Shown here: piece by piece, positions 49,298-58,735 of the stretch
How positions within the stretch are numbered: the first letter of the stretch is position 1
How the letters are laid out: every line of letters starts with the position of its first letter
DNA from: an uncultured Hyphomicrobiales bacterium
GTDB lineage: Bacteria > Pseudomonadota > Alphaproteobacteria > Rhizobiales > Beijerinckiaceae
Reading direction: 5' to 3'
Assembly: GCA_903851305.1 (NCBI GenBank)
Contig: CAINNX010000079.1
Span: 18,299-82,298 of the forward strand
DNA: 64,000 bases
Program-made: the position numbers and the translations under genes
The notes under the pieces: generated by a model
What the model was told of the DNA's origin: nothing
The model's database searches: none
The model's input: the letters and a program-made list of their open reading frames with translations, nothing else

Positions 49298-50047
49298 ATG
49301 AAGATTCTCGTGCCCGTCAAACGGGTGGTCGATTACAACGTCAAAATCCGCGTCAAATCTGACGGGACAGGCGTCGAACTCGCCAATGTGAAAATGTCGA
49401 TGAACCCTTTCGACGAAATCGCCGTCGAAGAGGCGCTGCGTTTGAAAGAAGCGGGCAAAGCCAGCGAAGTCATTGTCGTCTCGATTGGTCCTGCCCAAGC
49501 TGCGGAAACCATTCGCACCGGTTTGGCCATGGGCGCTGACCGCGGCATTCTGGTCAAGACAGACGCGCTTGTTGAGCCGCTCGCCGTAGCCAAAATCCTC
49601 AAAGCTGTGACGGCTGCGGAAGCAGCGGGCCTCGTCATCATGGGCAAACAAGCCATTGATGATGATTGCAACCAGACAGGTCAGATGCTCGCCGCTCTTC
49701 TGGGCTGGGGCCAAGGCACTTTCGCTTCCAAAGTCGAACTGGCTGATGGCACCGTCGATGTGACACGCGAAGTCGATGGCGGGTTGCAGACCGTGACTTT
49801 GCAACTGCCGGCCATCGTGACAACTGATCTGCGTCTCAACGAGCCACGCTATGCTTCGCTCCCCAACATCATGAAAGCGAAGAAAAAACCAATCGATGAA
49901 AAAACGCCTGATGACTTTGGCGTCAACATCACGGCACGTCTCAACGTGCTGAAGACATCGGAACCACCGGGCCGCAAAGCTGGGGTGAAAGTCGCCGATG
50001 TTGCCGAGCTTGTTTCGAAACTCAAAAATGAAGCGAGAGTGCTGTGA
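49298..50047 (+). CDS. etfB: Electron transfer flavoprotein subunit beta
   Basis: The 249-residue protein has the ETF-beta signature: [37 protein letters not shown], and [20 protein letters not shown] (AMP-binding region). With EtfA it carries electrons from acyl-CoA and other dehydrogenases to ETF:quinone oxidoreductase. Its TGA overlaps the etfA ATG. The SD AGGGAG lies upstream. Confidence 0.98.
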   Translation: MKILVPVKRVVDYNVKIRVKSDGTGVELANVKMSMNPFDEIAVEEALRLKEAGKASEVIVVSIGPAQAAETIRTGLAMGADRGILVKTDALVEPLAVAKILKAVTAAEAAGLVIMGKQAIDDDCNQTGQMLAALLGWGQGTFASKVELADGTVDVTREVDGGLQTVTLQLPAIVTTDLRLNEPRYASLPNIMKAKKKPIDEKTPDDFGVNITARLNVLKTSEPPGRKAGVKVADVAELVSKLKNEARVL

Positions 50048-50985
50048 TGACGACGCTACTTCTCGCAGACATCACCAAAGGCCAACTGGGCGATGCCACA
50101 GCCAAAGCTCTGACAGCTGCACTCGCTCTTGGCGCGCCAGTCCATATTTTGGTTGCTGGCGACAATGTTGAAGCAGCTTCGCAAGCTGCAGCCAAACTCA
50201 ATGGTATTGAAAAAGTGCTTGTGGCCAAGAGCTCTTCTTACGCGCATGGGCTTGCTGAACCACTCGCAGCTTTGATTGTCTCGCTGGCTGGCAATTACAC
50301 GGCCCTCGTAGCTTCAGCAACATCGACAGCCAAGAATGTTATGCCACGCGTCGCTGCTCTGCTCGATGTGATGCAGCTGTCAGAAATCACCAAGGTCATT
50401 TCATCAGACACGTTTGAACGCCCGATCTATGCTGGCAATGCCATTCAGACCGTTCAATCAACAGATGCCAAGAAAGTCATCACCGTGCGCGCAGCCGCTT
50501 TCGCGGCCACAGGTTCTGGCGGCGCGGCGACGATTGAGCAGGCCTCTGCGGCAGCTGACCCTTCCGTCTCTACTTTCAAGGGCGAGGCTTTGCAGGCCTC
50601 GGATCGTCCGGAGCTGACATCGGCCAAGATCATCATCTCGGGTGGTCGCGCTATGCAGAATGCGGACAATTTCAAAACCTATATCGAGCCGATTGCTGAC
50701 AAGCTTGGCGCGGCCATGGGCGCCTCACGCGCCGCCGTTGATGCGGGCTATGCGCCCAATGATTGGCAGGTTGGCCAGACCGGTAAAGTGGTGGCACCCG
50801 AGCTCTATATTGCGGTGGGCATTTCCGGCGCGATCCAGCATCTCGCGGGCATGAAAGATTCCAAGGTGATTGTCGCGATCAACAAGGATGAGGATGCGCC
50901 GATCTTCCAGGTGGCAGACTATGGCCTTGTGGCAGATCTGTTCGCGGCTCTCCCGTCTCTCGCAGCTGAGCTCGACAAAGGCTAA
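50047..50985 (+). CDS. etfA: Electron transfer flavoprotein subunit alpha
   Basis: The 312-residue FAD subunit has the C-terminal FAD-binding domain: [51 protein letters not shown] and [18 protein letters not shown]. The ATG at 50047 shares its A with the etfB TGA; the GTG one codon earlier is an alternative. It is followed by the 3-hydroxybutyryl-CoA dehydrogenase gene, completing a beta-oxidation-linked set. Confidence 0.98.
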   Translation: MTTLLLADITKGQLGDATAKALTAALALGAPVHILVAGDNVEAASQAAAKLNGIEKVLVAKSSSYAHGLAEPLAALIVSLAGNYTALVASATSTAKNVMPRVAALLDVMQLSEITKVISSDTFERPIYAGNAIQTVQSTDAKKVITVRAAAFAATGSGGAATIEQASAAADPSVSTFKGEALQASDRPELTSAKIIISGGRAMQNADNFKTYIEPIADKLGAAMGASRAAVDAGYAPNDWQVGQTGKVVAPELYIAVGISGAIQHLAGMKDSKVIVAINKDEDAPIFQVADYGLVADLFAALPSLAAELDKG

Positions 50986-51051
50986 GACTGGTCTGGACGT
51001 GGGGCGTGCTTCGCCTATGATGTTCTGAATATTGTTCTGGGACGGACCAAA

Positions 51052-51933
51052 ATGAGCTTCGAAATTCGTAAAATCGGCATTGTCGGCGCTGGCCAAATGG
51101 GCAGCGGCATCGCTCAGGTCTGCGCACAGGCCGGGATGGAAGTGCTGATCAACGATATTTCGGCTGATCGGATCAATGCGGGGCTGGCAACCATCAATGG
51201 CAATCTGCAGCGCATGCAGGCCAAAGAGCAAATGAGCGATGCTGACCGCCAAAAGGCCATGGACCTCATTCGTCCCGCCAATGAATACGAAAAATTTGCT
51301 GATTGCGACCTCGTTGTTGAGGCGGCCTCGGAAAATGAAGAGGTCAAGCGCAAGATCTTCATGAGCCTGTGCCCGGTGCTGAAGCCCGAAGCCATGCTTG
51401 CCTCCAACACATCGTCCATTTCAATCACACGCCTCGCATCCGTTACGGATCGCCCGGAGCGTTTTATCGGCATCCATTTCATGAACCCGGTGGCGCGCAT
51501 GCAGCTCGTTGAGCTGATTCGCGGTATTGCGACGGAAGACTCGACCTTTGAATCCGCCCGCCGTTTCATAGCCAAGCTTGGCAAGACCTCGACGGTCTCG
51601 GAAGATTTCCCGGCCTTCATTGTCAATCGCATCCTGTTGCCGATGATCAATGAGGCGATCTATACGCTTTATGAAGGCGTCGGCTCGGTAGAGGCCATCG
51701 ATACCGCCATGCGTCTGGGCGCCAATCATCCGATGGGCCCATTGCAACTCGCCGATTTCATCGGTCTCGACACATGTTTGTCGGTCATGCAAGTCCTACA
51801 TGAAGGATTGGCCGATTCGAAATATCGCCCCTGCCCGCTGCTCGTGAAATATGTCGAGGCAGGCTGGTTGGGCCGCAAATCCCAGCGCGGCTTCTATGAT
51901 TATCGCAGCGGGACTCCCGTTCCGACCCGCTGA
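51052..51933 (+). CDS. hbd: 3-hydroxybutyryl-CoA dehydrogenase
   Basis: The 293-residue enzyme interconverts acetoacetyl-CoA and 3-hydroxybutyryl-CoA. NAD motif IGIVGAGQMGSGIAQV, the catalytic His in GIHFMNPVARMQLVE with Glu, and the C-terminal domain DFPAFIVNRILLPMINEAIY and GANHPMGPLQLADFIGLD. It lies 66 bp after etfA. It would work with ScoAB in acetoacetate/hydroxybutyrate metabolism. Confidence 0.96.
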   Translation: MSFEIRKIGIVGAGQMGSGIAQVCAQAGMEVLINDISADRINAGLATINGNLQRMQAKEQMSDADRQKAMDLIRPANEYEKFADCDLVVEAASENEEVKRKIFMSLCPVLKPEAMLASNTSSISITRLASVTDRPERFIGIHFMNPVARMQLVELIRGIATEDSTFESARRFIAKLGKTSTVSEDFPAFIVNRILLPMINEAIYTLYEGVGSVEAIDTAMRLGANHPMGPLQLADFIGLDTCLSVMQVLHEGLADSKYRPCPLLVKYVEAGWLGRKSQRGFYDYRSGTPVPTR

Positions 51934-52030
51934 TTGCGGTGGACAGGACGCCTGCGACGCTTCGCCTCGCAAAGGCCACCCACTTTAATCGCTTCACAAG
52001 AGTGTCATTCCAAGAATAGACTATCCCTGC

Positions 52031-52654
52031 GTGGATGATTTGGTCGGCGCTGTGCCGGCCTCAACTCAGCGAGGGGTGTCCGGCTTGACGGTTCACTTCC
52101 ATTCAAATGTTTCGCCGGAATCCTGTCCGGCCTTAGTGCTCAATGCGGATTTTCGTCCGTTGAGCTATTACCCGCTCTCGCTCTGGTCTTGGCAGGACAC
52201 GATCAAGGCTGTGTTCCTTGAGCGCGTGAACATTGTCTCGCATTATGACAAGATGATTCGAAGCCCCAACTTCGAAATGCGTTTGCCCTCTGTCGTATCT
52301 CTCAAAACCTATGTGAAGCCTTCACGCCAGCCTGCCTTCACACGCTTCAATGTGTTTCTACGTGACCGCTTCACCTGCCAATATTGTTTCTCGCATGAAG
52401 ATCTCACCTTCGACCATGTGATACCGCGCTCGAAGGGTGGTCAGACGACATGGGAAAATGTTGTCGCAGCCTGCTCCCCCTGCAATCTGCGCAAAAGTGA
52501 TCGTCTTCCAGACGAGGTGCACATGTGGCCGGCACATAAGCCCTATCAACCCTCCGTGAACGATCTGCATCAAAACGGACGGTTGTTCCCGCCAAATTTC
52601 CTTCACGACAGCTGGATCGATTATCTCTACTGGGATTCAGTCCTCGAACCGTGA
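52031..52654 (+). CDS. HNH endonuclease family protein
   Basis: The 207-residue protein has a zinc-ribbon HNH domain in the C-terminal half: FTCQYC, FDHVIPRSKGGQTTWENVV with the catalytic His and Asn, and CSPCNLRKSDR. The N-terminal half (LVLNADFRPLSYYPLSLWSWQD) is typical of a chromosomally conserved HNH group near housekeeping genes. The target is unknown. The start is a GTG at 52031; a GTG at 52076 is also possible and would remove 15 poorly conserved residues. No phage or restriction partner is nearby. Confidence 0.85.
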   Translation: MDDLVGAVPASTQRGVSGLTVHFHSNVSPESCPALVLNADFRPLSYYPLSLWSWQDTIKAVFLERVNIVSHYDKMIRSPNFEMRLPSVVSLKTYVKPSRQPAFTRFNVFLRDRFTCQYCFSHEDLTFDHVIPRSKGGQTTWENVVAACSPCNLRKSDRLPDEVHMWPAHKPYQPSVNDLHQNGRLFPPNFLHDSWIDYLYWDSVLEP

Positions 52655-52705
52655 TCAAACTATATCTGCTTTGACCCTTGCCGTGGCGACAGGAGCCCAT
52701 ACACT

Positions 52706-53230
52706 GTGGGCATGTTTTCTCGCCTCATGCTCACCTTCATAGGTCTTGCCTGGGCAAGTGCTGCCGCACTTGTGTTTTTGCCAATTGCCGTAATTTTTGA
52801 TCCTCTCGTGCAGCAGGTGGCCAGCCAGGTTCCCGCAGACCATTGGCTCGACATTCTCTGGGATATGTTCTCAGACGAAAACCCAGACGATACATTTGCT
52901 GCCGTTCTCCAACTCACATGGGCTGTGGGCGTATTGGTGTGCATCTTGCCGGTCACTGTCACCGCGCTGCTTGGAGCAGGTGGGCAAGTGCGGACATTTG
53001 CTTTTTATGCAGGCACAACCGGTGTGCTTGCCGCTGCCATTCCATGGATCTTGCGCAGCAGCCGGATGGCTGAGCGTGCGCTCCAGCCCTCTTCAGCCGA
53101 AGCTCATCTCACGGTGATTTTGTTTTTGACTGGCGCTTTAGCAGGCAGCGTGTTCTGGCTGATTGCTGCACGCGATGCGGGCCTGAGGCGTCCTGCCAAA
53201 GGATGGATGTCCGATCAAAGCAAAGGATAA
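52706..53230 (+). CDS. Hypothetical four-helix membrane protein
   Basis: I recognise no family. The 174-residue product has four hydrophobic segments (about residues 8-30, 67-90, 97-115 and 132-153) separated by short polar loops, so it is an inner-membrane protein. The GTG start has AGGAG 10 nt upstream; an ATG two codons later is possible. Its 3' end overlaps the convergent thpR gene by 16 nt. Confidence 0.65.
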   Translation: MGMFSRLMLTFIGLAWASAAALVFLPIAVIFDPLVQQVASQVPADHWLDILWDMFSDENPDDTFAAVLQLTWAVGVLVCILPVTVTALLGAGGQVRTFAFYAGTTGVLAAAIPWILRSSRMAERALQPSSAEAHLTVILFLTGALAGSVFWLIAARDAGLRRPAKGWMSDQSKG

Positions 53231-53748
53231 GTAGCCTCGACAACATAAGGGCCGCCACCAACTGATTCCTTGGCCGAAAACAAGGCGAAACGTTGCGGCG
53301 AAAAACTGCGCTTCAAAAATAGTCCGCTTTGTTCCATATAGCGTGCCACCTCCGCTGAACTGGTGCCGCGCAATCGCGCCAATGTGACATGGGGCACATA
53401 TTTGCGGGTTTCGGGAGGCAGGCCCAAACGCCGCATTAGCCTTTCTTGATCAGCTTGAAAATCTGACAATACAGAACTTGGTCGCACACGCGCAGCGAAA
53501 ATGCGCGGTTTATCACCGCCAAAACTCGTCAAACCATCGAGTGTGATGTCAATCGGCGCGCTGTGCATTTCACTAAGCAGATCATCAATGTCGCGCGCCA
53601 TGACATGATCCACATCGCCTATAAAACGTAACGTGACGTGATAATCTGCAGGATCAATCCAACGGGCACCATTCAAGCCGCCGCTCTTCAAGGATAATTC
53701 GAAGCCGAGTGTTGCGGGAATTTCAAATCCCGTGAACAGACGCGGCAT
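53215..53748 (-). CDS. thpR: RNA 2',3'-cyclic phosphodiesterase
   Basis: The 177-residue protein is a 2H phosphoesterase with two HxTx motifs, DYHVTLRFIG and YVPHVTLARL. MPRLFTGFEIP is the usual N-terminus. It opens 2',3'-cyclic phosphates to 2'-phosphates; the physiological substrate in bacteria is uncertain. It lies 26 bp downstream of tesA on the same strand. Confidence 0.95.
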   Translation of the reverse strand: MPRLFTGFEIPATLGFELSLKSGGLNGARWIDPADYHVTLRFIGDVDHVMARDIDDLLSEMHSAPIDITLDGLTSFGGDKPRIFAARVRPSSVLSDFQADQERLMRRLGLPPETRKYVPHVTLARLRGTSSAEVARYMEQSGLFLKRSFSPQRFALFSAKESVGGGPYVVEATYPLL

Positions 53749-53774
53749 ATCGTCTCCTGCGTGGTTTCACGTGT

Positions 53775-54488
53775 TCATAATCCAGACAGGAAAATTTTCA
53801 CTGTCGGTAAAATGGCTTGCACGATGGCCTCCACGCCCTTGCGATTAGGGTGCATGCCGTCGTCCAGATTGAGCGTGCGGTCACCTGTCACGCCAGCAAG
53901 GAAAAATGGATAGAGCGGAATGTTATGCTTCTTGGCGAGCTCGGGATAAATGGCGTTGAAGCGGTCACCATAATCCTTGCCGAGTGAAGGCGATGCCAAC
54001 ATGCCGGCCAAGAGTACGCGCACACCGCGTGCCTTCAGGCGTGAGATGATTGTATCAAGAGCCTCACGCGTGCGGGCTGGATCGATGCCACGCAGCATGT
54101 CATTGGCACCCAACTCCAGCAGAACGGCTTGCGTGCCATCGGGCACCGCCCAGTCGAGACGCTCGAGCCCGCCACGTGATGTATCGCCTGAGACCCCCGC
54201 ATTGGCGACATCGACTGAAAGCCCCTGTGCTCTCAACGCGCGCTCCAGCACGGTTGGAAATGCGGCATCCTGCGGCAGCAGATAGCCCGCTGAAAGACTA
54301 TCCCCCAAAACAACCATCTGGATCGGCGAGCCCGCGACCGCGGGTGTGATAGAAGCAAAGACAGCGAGGAGCGCGAAAAGAAGCCGCAGGCGCTTTGTGA
54401 TCGCGGGGAACTGACTTATCGCCCATAAGCCCCCATATTGGAGGACACAGGCGCGCAGGCGCTGAATTCGACAGATCAGAAGGTTCAT
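53775..54488 (-). CDS. tesA: SGNH hydrolase, TesA-like arylesterase/thioesterase
   Basis: The protein has a signal-like hydrophobic stretch (LLFALLAVFASITPAVAG) and the SGNH blocks: MVVLGDSLSAGY with nucleophile Ser, VANAGVSGDTS, LELGANDMLRG and DGMHPNRKG with the Asp-His pair. It is a periplasmic TesA-type lysophospholipase/thioesterase. The start is uncertain: ATGs at 54488 and 54509 both lie next to or over the divergent ybbA start. The tesA / ybbA-ybbP divergence is the same order as in E. coli. Confidence 0.88.
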   Translation of the reverse strand: MNLLICRIQRLRACVLQYGGLWAISQFPAITKRLRLLFALLAVFASITPAVAGSPIQMVVLGDSLSAGYLLPQDAAFPTVLERALRAQGLSVDVANAGVSGDTSRGGLERLDWAVPDGTQAVLLELGANDMLRGIDPARTREALDTIISRLKARGVRVLLAGMLASPSLGKDYGDRFNAIYPELAKKHNIPLYPFFLAGVTGDRTLNLDDGMHPNRKGVEAIVQAILPTVKIFLSGL

Positions 54489-54492
54489 TGGA

Positions 54493-55188
54493 ATGCCGGT
54501 ACCCGCCATTGCCTTAAGGGATGTTCATCTAAGTCTGGGGCGCGGGGCCGCCCGTGTCCACATCTTGAAAGGTATTTCACTCGATATTGGCAAGGGCGAG
54601 GCGGTCGGCCTGGTTGGCCCCTCGGGCTCCGGTAAGTCGACCCTGCTGATGACCATGGCCGGACTTGAGCGGCCTGATTCGGGCTCCGTGCTTGTGGATG
54701 GGCAGGATCTGGCCCCGTTGGACGAGGATGCTTTGGCGCGTTTTCGCGGGGCGCGCATCGGCATTGTCTTCCAGTCATTTCATCTCATTCCGACCATGAC
54801 GGCTTTGGAAAATGTCGCAATCCCGCTGGAATTGTCTGGTGCCGACGATCCATTTGGCCGCGCGCGTGCCGAACTCAAACTCGTGGGCCTTGCTGATCGC
54901 TGCGATCATTATCCAGCTCAGCTCTCCGGCGGCGAGCAGCAGCGCGTCGCGCTAGCGCGTGCTGTGGCAACAGACCCCGCCATTCTGGTGGCTGATGAGC
55001 CAACCGGAAATCTTGATGAAAGCACAGGCCAAAGCATTATTGATCTGATGTTCAAACTGAAGCGCGAACGCGGCTCTACTTTGGTGCTGGTCACGCATGA
55101 TGCCGGCCTTGCGGCACTTTGTGATCGTCAGGTGCGGCTGCGCTCTGGTGTAATTGATAACCCGCATGCGCTGGAGCCTGCCCAATGA
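54493..55188 (+). CDS. ybbA: ABC transporter ATP-binding protein, YbbA/LolD type
   Basis: The 231-residue ATPase has Walker A VGPSGSGKSTLL, Q-loop VFQSFHLIPTMTALENV, signature LSGGEQQRVALARA, Walker B ILVADEPTGNLD and switch His in LVTHDAGLA. It belongs to the MacB/LolD/YbbA group. Its stop overlaps the start of the permease by 4 nt, so the two form one transporter. Substrate unknown; lipid- or lipoprotein-related roles are suggested by the divergent tesA. Confidence 0.93.
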   Translation: MPVPAIALRDVHLSLGRGAARVHILKGISLDIGKGEAVGLVGPSGSGKSTLLMTMAGLERPDSGSVLVDGQDLAPLDEDALARFRGARIGIVFQSFHLIPTMTALENVAIPLELSGADDPFGRARAELKLVGLADRCDHYPAQLSGGEQQRVALARAVATDPAILVADEPTGNLDESTGQSIIDLMFKLKRERGSTLVLVTHDAGLAALCDRQVRLRSGVIDNPHALEPAQ

Positions 55189-57761
55189 CGGCTCTTGGTG
55201 CTGCGAGCCGCATGCCCTTGCTGCTGCGCTTAGCTTGGCGTGATCTGCGAGGCGGCTTGCAAGGATTTCGTATTTTCCTCGCCTGCATTGCGCTGGGTGT
55301 TGCTGCTATCACTGGTGTTGGTTCTGTCTCTGATGGTCTGTCAGACGGGTTGGCGCGCGAAAGCCGCACCATCCTTGGCGGTGACGTCTCTTTCTCACTG
55401 ATCCATCGACAATTGTCGCCTGAAGAGCGCGCCTTTCTCGAGCGGGCGGGCCGTGTCTCAACAACCGGCAATCTACGCGCCATGGCACGGCGTGAGGATG
55501 GCCGCACATCACTCGTTGAAGCCAAAGCCATCGACAGAACCTATCCATCCATCGGGACGCTGGTGATTGAACCTGCGACGCCAATCGATGATGCACTCGC
55601 CAAACAAAACGATGCTTATGGACTGATTGCTGACCCCGCGCTTGCTACAATACTCGATATCAAACTTGGTGACCGGCTGCTCATCGGCGAACAGGCTTTT
55701 GAATTGCGCGCGCTCTTGCGTTCAGAGCCTGACAAACTTGCAGGTGGTATCGGTTTTGGTCCGCGCGTCATCTTTTCCCAAGACGCTTTGCAGGCCAGTG
55801 GTCTCATTCAACCAGGATCATTGGTGCGGTGGACCAATCGTGTGCTGCTGAGATCTCCGCGCCCCGACAGTCCGGTGGAAGATACAGCTGTTGACCAATT
55901 TGTGGCCGCGGCAGAGAAAGCTTTTCCGGAAGCGGGCTGGCAAATTCGCGGACGCTCCAATGTCTCTCCGCAATTTGAAAAGAATCTTGATCGTTTCACG
56001 CAATTTCTGACATTGGTTGGTCTCACTGCTTTGATTGTTGGTGGTGTTGGTGTGGCCAGTGCGGTGCATGCTTTTATCGAGCGGAAAAAGCCTGATCTTG
56101 CAACGCTCAAATCCCTCGGCGCGACAGGCTCCTATGTGTTTCAGGTTGCTTTGGTGCAAGTTGTCATGGTCGCCTTGATCGGGATCATGATTGGTCTTGC
56201 TGTTGGCCTATCGCTCCCCTTTGTCTTGGCCAACACTTTGGGATCGATCATCCCGTTTCCGTTTTCGCCGAATATTTATCCGCTGCAAATTCTCGCCGGA
56301 TTTCTTTATGGCCTGCTGACAGCGCTGGCTTTCTCACTCGTTCCGATTGGGCGCGCGCATGATGTGCCTGTGTCGGGTCTGTTTCGTGATCAGGTTGAGA
56401 GCGACACACGCAGGCCTCGCCTGCGCTATCTGGTCTTCACAGCCTTGGCTGCCCTGACGCTCATGGGCACGATTGCCGTGTTGGCCACCGATCAAAAGCT
56501 AGCCGCCATTTATGGTGGTGCAACGCTGATTGCCTTTGTCATTCTGCGCATAGTCTCATCTGGCATTGTAGCTCTGGCGCGCCGCACGCCTCGGCCTAAA
56601 TCAACCGAGTGGCGATTGGCTATTGCCAATATTCATCGACCCGGCTCTCTGACCTCTGCTGTTGTTCTGTCGCTCGGACTTGGGCTGACTTTGCTCGTCG
56701 CGCTGTCTTTGATTGATGGCAATTTGCGCGATCAATTAACGCGTGGTTTGCCTGGGCGCACGCCCAGCTTTTTCTTCATGGATATTCAAAATTCACAGGT
56801 TGCTGAATTTGAATCCTTCCTTGCACAGCAAGCCCCTGATGCAAAAATTGAACGTGTGCCAATGATGCGGGGTCGTGTGGTGCGGGTAAATAACCACCTC
56901 TCCTCAGAAATAAAAGCTGCAGAAAGTGCTGCTTGGGTTCTCGAAGGCGATCGTGGTATTACCTATTCAGAAACGCTTCCAGATGGATCAAGCCTCAAAG
57001 ACGGCGCTTGGTGGTCCGTTGATTACAAAGGCCCGCCACTTGTCTCAATGGAAGCGGAAGTGGCGCGCGGACTTGATCTGAAAGTCGGCGATGGCGTCAC
57101 AGTCAATGTTGGCGGGCGCAACATCACAGCGCGCATTGCCAATTTGCGCACGGTGAATTGGCGCTCGCTTGGTATCAATTTCGTATTCGTGTTTTCACCG
57201 AATACATTTGCAGGCGCACCCCATTCCTTTTTGGCAACAGCCGCTTTTCCAAACGGCAATGCCAGTGATCGTGAGCTTCTGCTCTTGAAAGATGTCGCAA
57301 CGCGGTTTCCAACCGTTACAAGCCTGCGGGTGAAAGACGCGCTGGATGCCATCTCGAGTGCAATGGACCAATTGGCCTTTGCCGTGCGCGGAGCCTCCGG
57401 CATTGCCTTGGTCGCCTCGATCCTTGTCCTGTCAGGCGCCTTGGCGGCGGGTCAGCGCGGGCGCATTTATGATGCAGTTGTCCTGAAGACGCTGGGGGCC
57501 ACGAGACAACGCTTGTTGAAGGCCTTTGTCATTGAATATGCCCTGCTGGGCTTGGCCACAGCCCTGTTTGGCCTTGTGGCAGGATCGATGGCGGCTTGGT
57601 TTGTTCTGATCAAGGTCATGAAGCTCGACGGTTTCCTATGGCTTTGGGTGCCGGCCCTTGGGGCCGTCGGTCTTGCCTTACTGGTCACTGTGGGGCTCGG
57701 TTTGCTGGGTACGTGGCGGGTTCTGGGACAAAAACCCGCCTCCTACCTGCGCACTCTCTGA
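55185..57761 (+). CDS. ybbP: FtsX-like ABC permease, YbbP type
   Basis: The 858-residue permease has an N-terminal helix (about residues 25-45), a large periplasmic domain, and two FtsX-type helix bundles: FLTLVGLTALIVGGVGVASAVHAF onward (about 280-420) and near the C-terminus (about 740-850). Two more helices lie around 420-480. This ten-helix layout with two FtsX domains is the YbbP arrangement. It works with YbbA, whose gene overlaps it by 4 nt. It probably extracts or moves a hydrophobic envelope substrate in the inner membrane. Confidence 0.93.
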   Translation: MTALGAASRMPLLLRLAWRDLRGGLQGFRIFLACIALGVAAITGVGSVSDGLSDGLARESRTILGGDVSFSLIHRQLSPEERAFLERAGRVSTTGNLRAMARREDGRTSLVEAKAIDRTYPSIGTLVIEPATPIDDALAKQNDAYGLIADPALATILDIKLGDRLLIGEQAFELRALLRSEPDKLAGGIGFGPRVIFSQDALQASGLIQPGSLVRWTNRVLLRSPRPDSPVEDTAVDQFVAAAEKAFPEAGWQIRGRSNVSPQFEKNLDRFTQFLTLVGLTALIVGGVGVASAVHAFIERKKPDLATLKSLGATGSYVFQVALVQVVMVALIGIMIGLAVGLSLPFVLANTLGSIIPFPFSPNIYPLQILAGFLYGLLTALAFSLVPIGRAHDVPVSGLFRDQVESDTRRPRLRYLVFTALAALTLMGTIAVLATDQKLAAIYGGATLIAFVILRIVSSGIVALARRTPRPKSTEWRLAIANIHRPGSLTSAVVLSLGLGLTLLVALSLIDGNLRDQLTRGLPGRTPSFFFMDIQNSQVAEFESFLAQQAPDAKIERVPMMRGRVVRVNNHLSSEIKAAESAAWVLEGDRGITYSETLPDGSSLKDGAWWSVDYKGPPLVSMEAEVARGLDLKVGDGVTVNVGGRNITARIANLRTVNWRSLGINFVFVFSPNTFAGAPHSFLATAAFPNGNASDRELLLLKDVATRFPTVTSLRVKDALDAISSAMDQLAFAVRGASGIALVASILVLSGALAAGQRGRIYDAVVLKTLGATRQRLLKAFVIEYALLGLATALFGLVAGSMAAWFVLIKVMKLDGFLWLWVPALGAVGLALLVTVGLGLLGTWRVLGQKPASYLRTL

Positions 57762-57808
57762 TTTGTGATCAGTTCAAGGGCGCTAGTTTGGCGTCCGAGA
57801 CAAGATTT

Positions 57809-57878
57809 GACCCCTGCGAACCATGACGGGCCTTGTTACCGACACAGACCCATTCCATATTATCACAAGGCAGGGGTC
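57809..57878 (+). ncRNA. Structured 5' leader of the Bax-inhibitor-1 gene, candidate ybhL motif
   Basis: GACCCCTGC (57809-57817) pairs perfectly with GCAGGGGTC (57870-57878), and CTTGT (57832-57836) pairs with ACAAG (57865-57869), stacking directly inside it. The element lies 47 nt before the ATG of a YbhL/YccA-family gene. A conserved RNA called the ybhL motif was reported in leaders of such genes in Rhizobiales. I recall the association but cannot check the consensus here. Confidence 0.55.
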
Positions 57879-57925
57879 TGACCGGAGTTCGGCGGAGCCA
57901 CCTGCGCTAGACTTGAGAGGAAACC

Positions 57926-58666
57926 ATGTCCGACTTCGACCGCAACGCTTCGCTCCCTTGGGGCTCTGGCGTAGCCCGGGCCGGCACCGTCGAGTACGAC
58001 CAGGGCCTGCGCACCTACATGCTTGGCATTTATAATCTGATGACCCTGGCACTGGGCGTCACAGCCCTTGTTGCCATGTCGATTTTCATGATGGGCAAGA
58101 CCAGCCCCGTCGTTCAGGCGCTTTATATGTCACCGCTGAAATGGCTGGTGATGTTGGCGCCTATCGGCTTCGTCTTCTTCCTGTCCTTCCGCTTTGAGCG
58201 GATGAGCTATTCGGCGCTTCTGGGCACATTCCTCGCCTTCTCGGCGACGATGGGCCTGTCGATGGGCTCGATTGGCTTCATCTTCAAGGTTGAAAGCATC
58301 GTTCAAGCCTTGTTTGCCACGACCGCGGCCTTCGCCGCCTTAAGCATCTATGGCTACACAACGAAGCGCAGCCTGTCTGCCATGGGCTCGTTTCTGGTCA
58401 TGGGTCTCTTTGGCCTGATGATCGCGAGCGTGATCAATATCTTCGTCCAGTCAGGCACGTTCAACTTCGTGATCTCGCTATTGGGCGTTGGTATTTTTGC
58501 TGGCCTCACAGCTTGGGACACGCAGCGCTTGAAGGAAGAATATGACCTGGTTGCTGGAACCGACATGGTTGGCAAAGCGTCGGTCATGGGTGCTCTGACG
58601 CTCTATCTGAACTTCATCAACATGTTCCAGTTCATACTCTCGCTGCTCGGCCAGCGCGAAGACTAA
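57926..58666 (+). CDS. Bax inhibitor-1/YccA (YbhL) family membrane protein
   Basis: The 246-residue protein has seven membrane helices and the BI-1 pattern: QGLRTYMLGIYNLMTLALGVTAL, FRFERMSYS, AFAALSIYGYTTKRSL and the C-terminal DTQRLKEEYD with NFINMFQFILSLLG. Family members are pH-regulated calcium leak channels or FtsH-associated proteins. GAGAGG lies 5 nt before the ATG. It is a single-gene unit with a structured leader and its own terminator. Confidence 0.93.
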   Translation: MSDFDRNASLPWGSGVARAGTVEYDQGLRTYMLGIYNLMTLALGVTALVAMSIFMMGKTSPVVQALYMSPLKWLVMLAPIGFVFFLSFRFERMSYSALLGTFLAFSATMGLSMGSIGFIFKVESIVQALFATTAAFAALSIYGYTTKRSLSAMGSFLVMGLFGLMIASVINIFVQSGTFNFVISLLGVGIFAGLTAWDTQRLKEEYDLVAGTDMVGKASVMGALTLYLNFINMFQFILSLLGQRED

Positions 58667-58688
58667 GAACCGGACAATACATAACGAA

Positions 58689-58717
58689 AGGCCCCGCAAA
58701 TGCGGGGTCTTTTTTGT
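58689..58717 (+). terminator. Rho-independent terminator after the Bax-inhibitor-1 gene
   Basis: AGGCCCCGCA (58689-58698) pairs with TGCGGGGTCT (58701-58710) with one G-T wobble, followed by a T run to 58715. It lies between convergent genes. Confidence 0.9.
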
Positions 58718-58735
58718 TTTTAGGGGGCGTGCACA

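Noticed and set aside
52031..52654. HNH protein as part of a restriction or defence system
   Set aside because: It lies alone among housekeeping genes with no methyltransferase, helicase or phage gene beside it.
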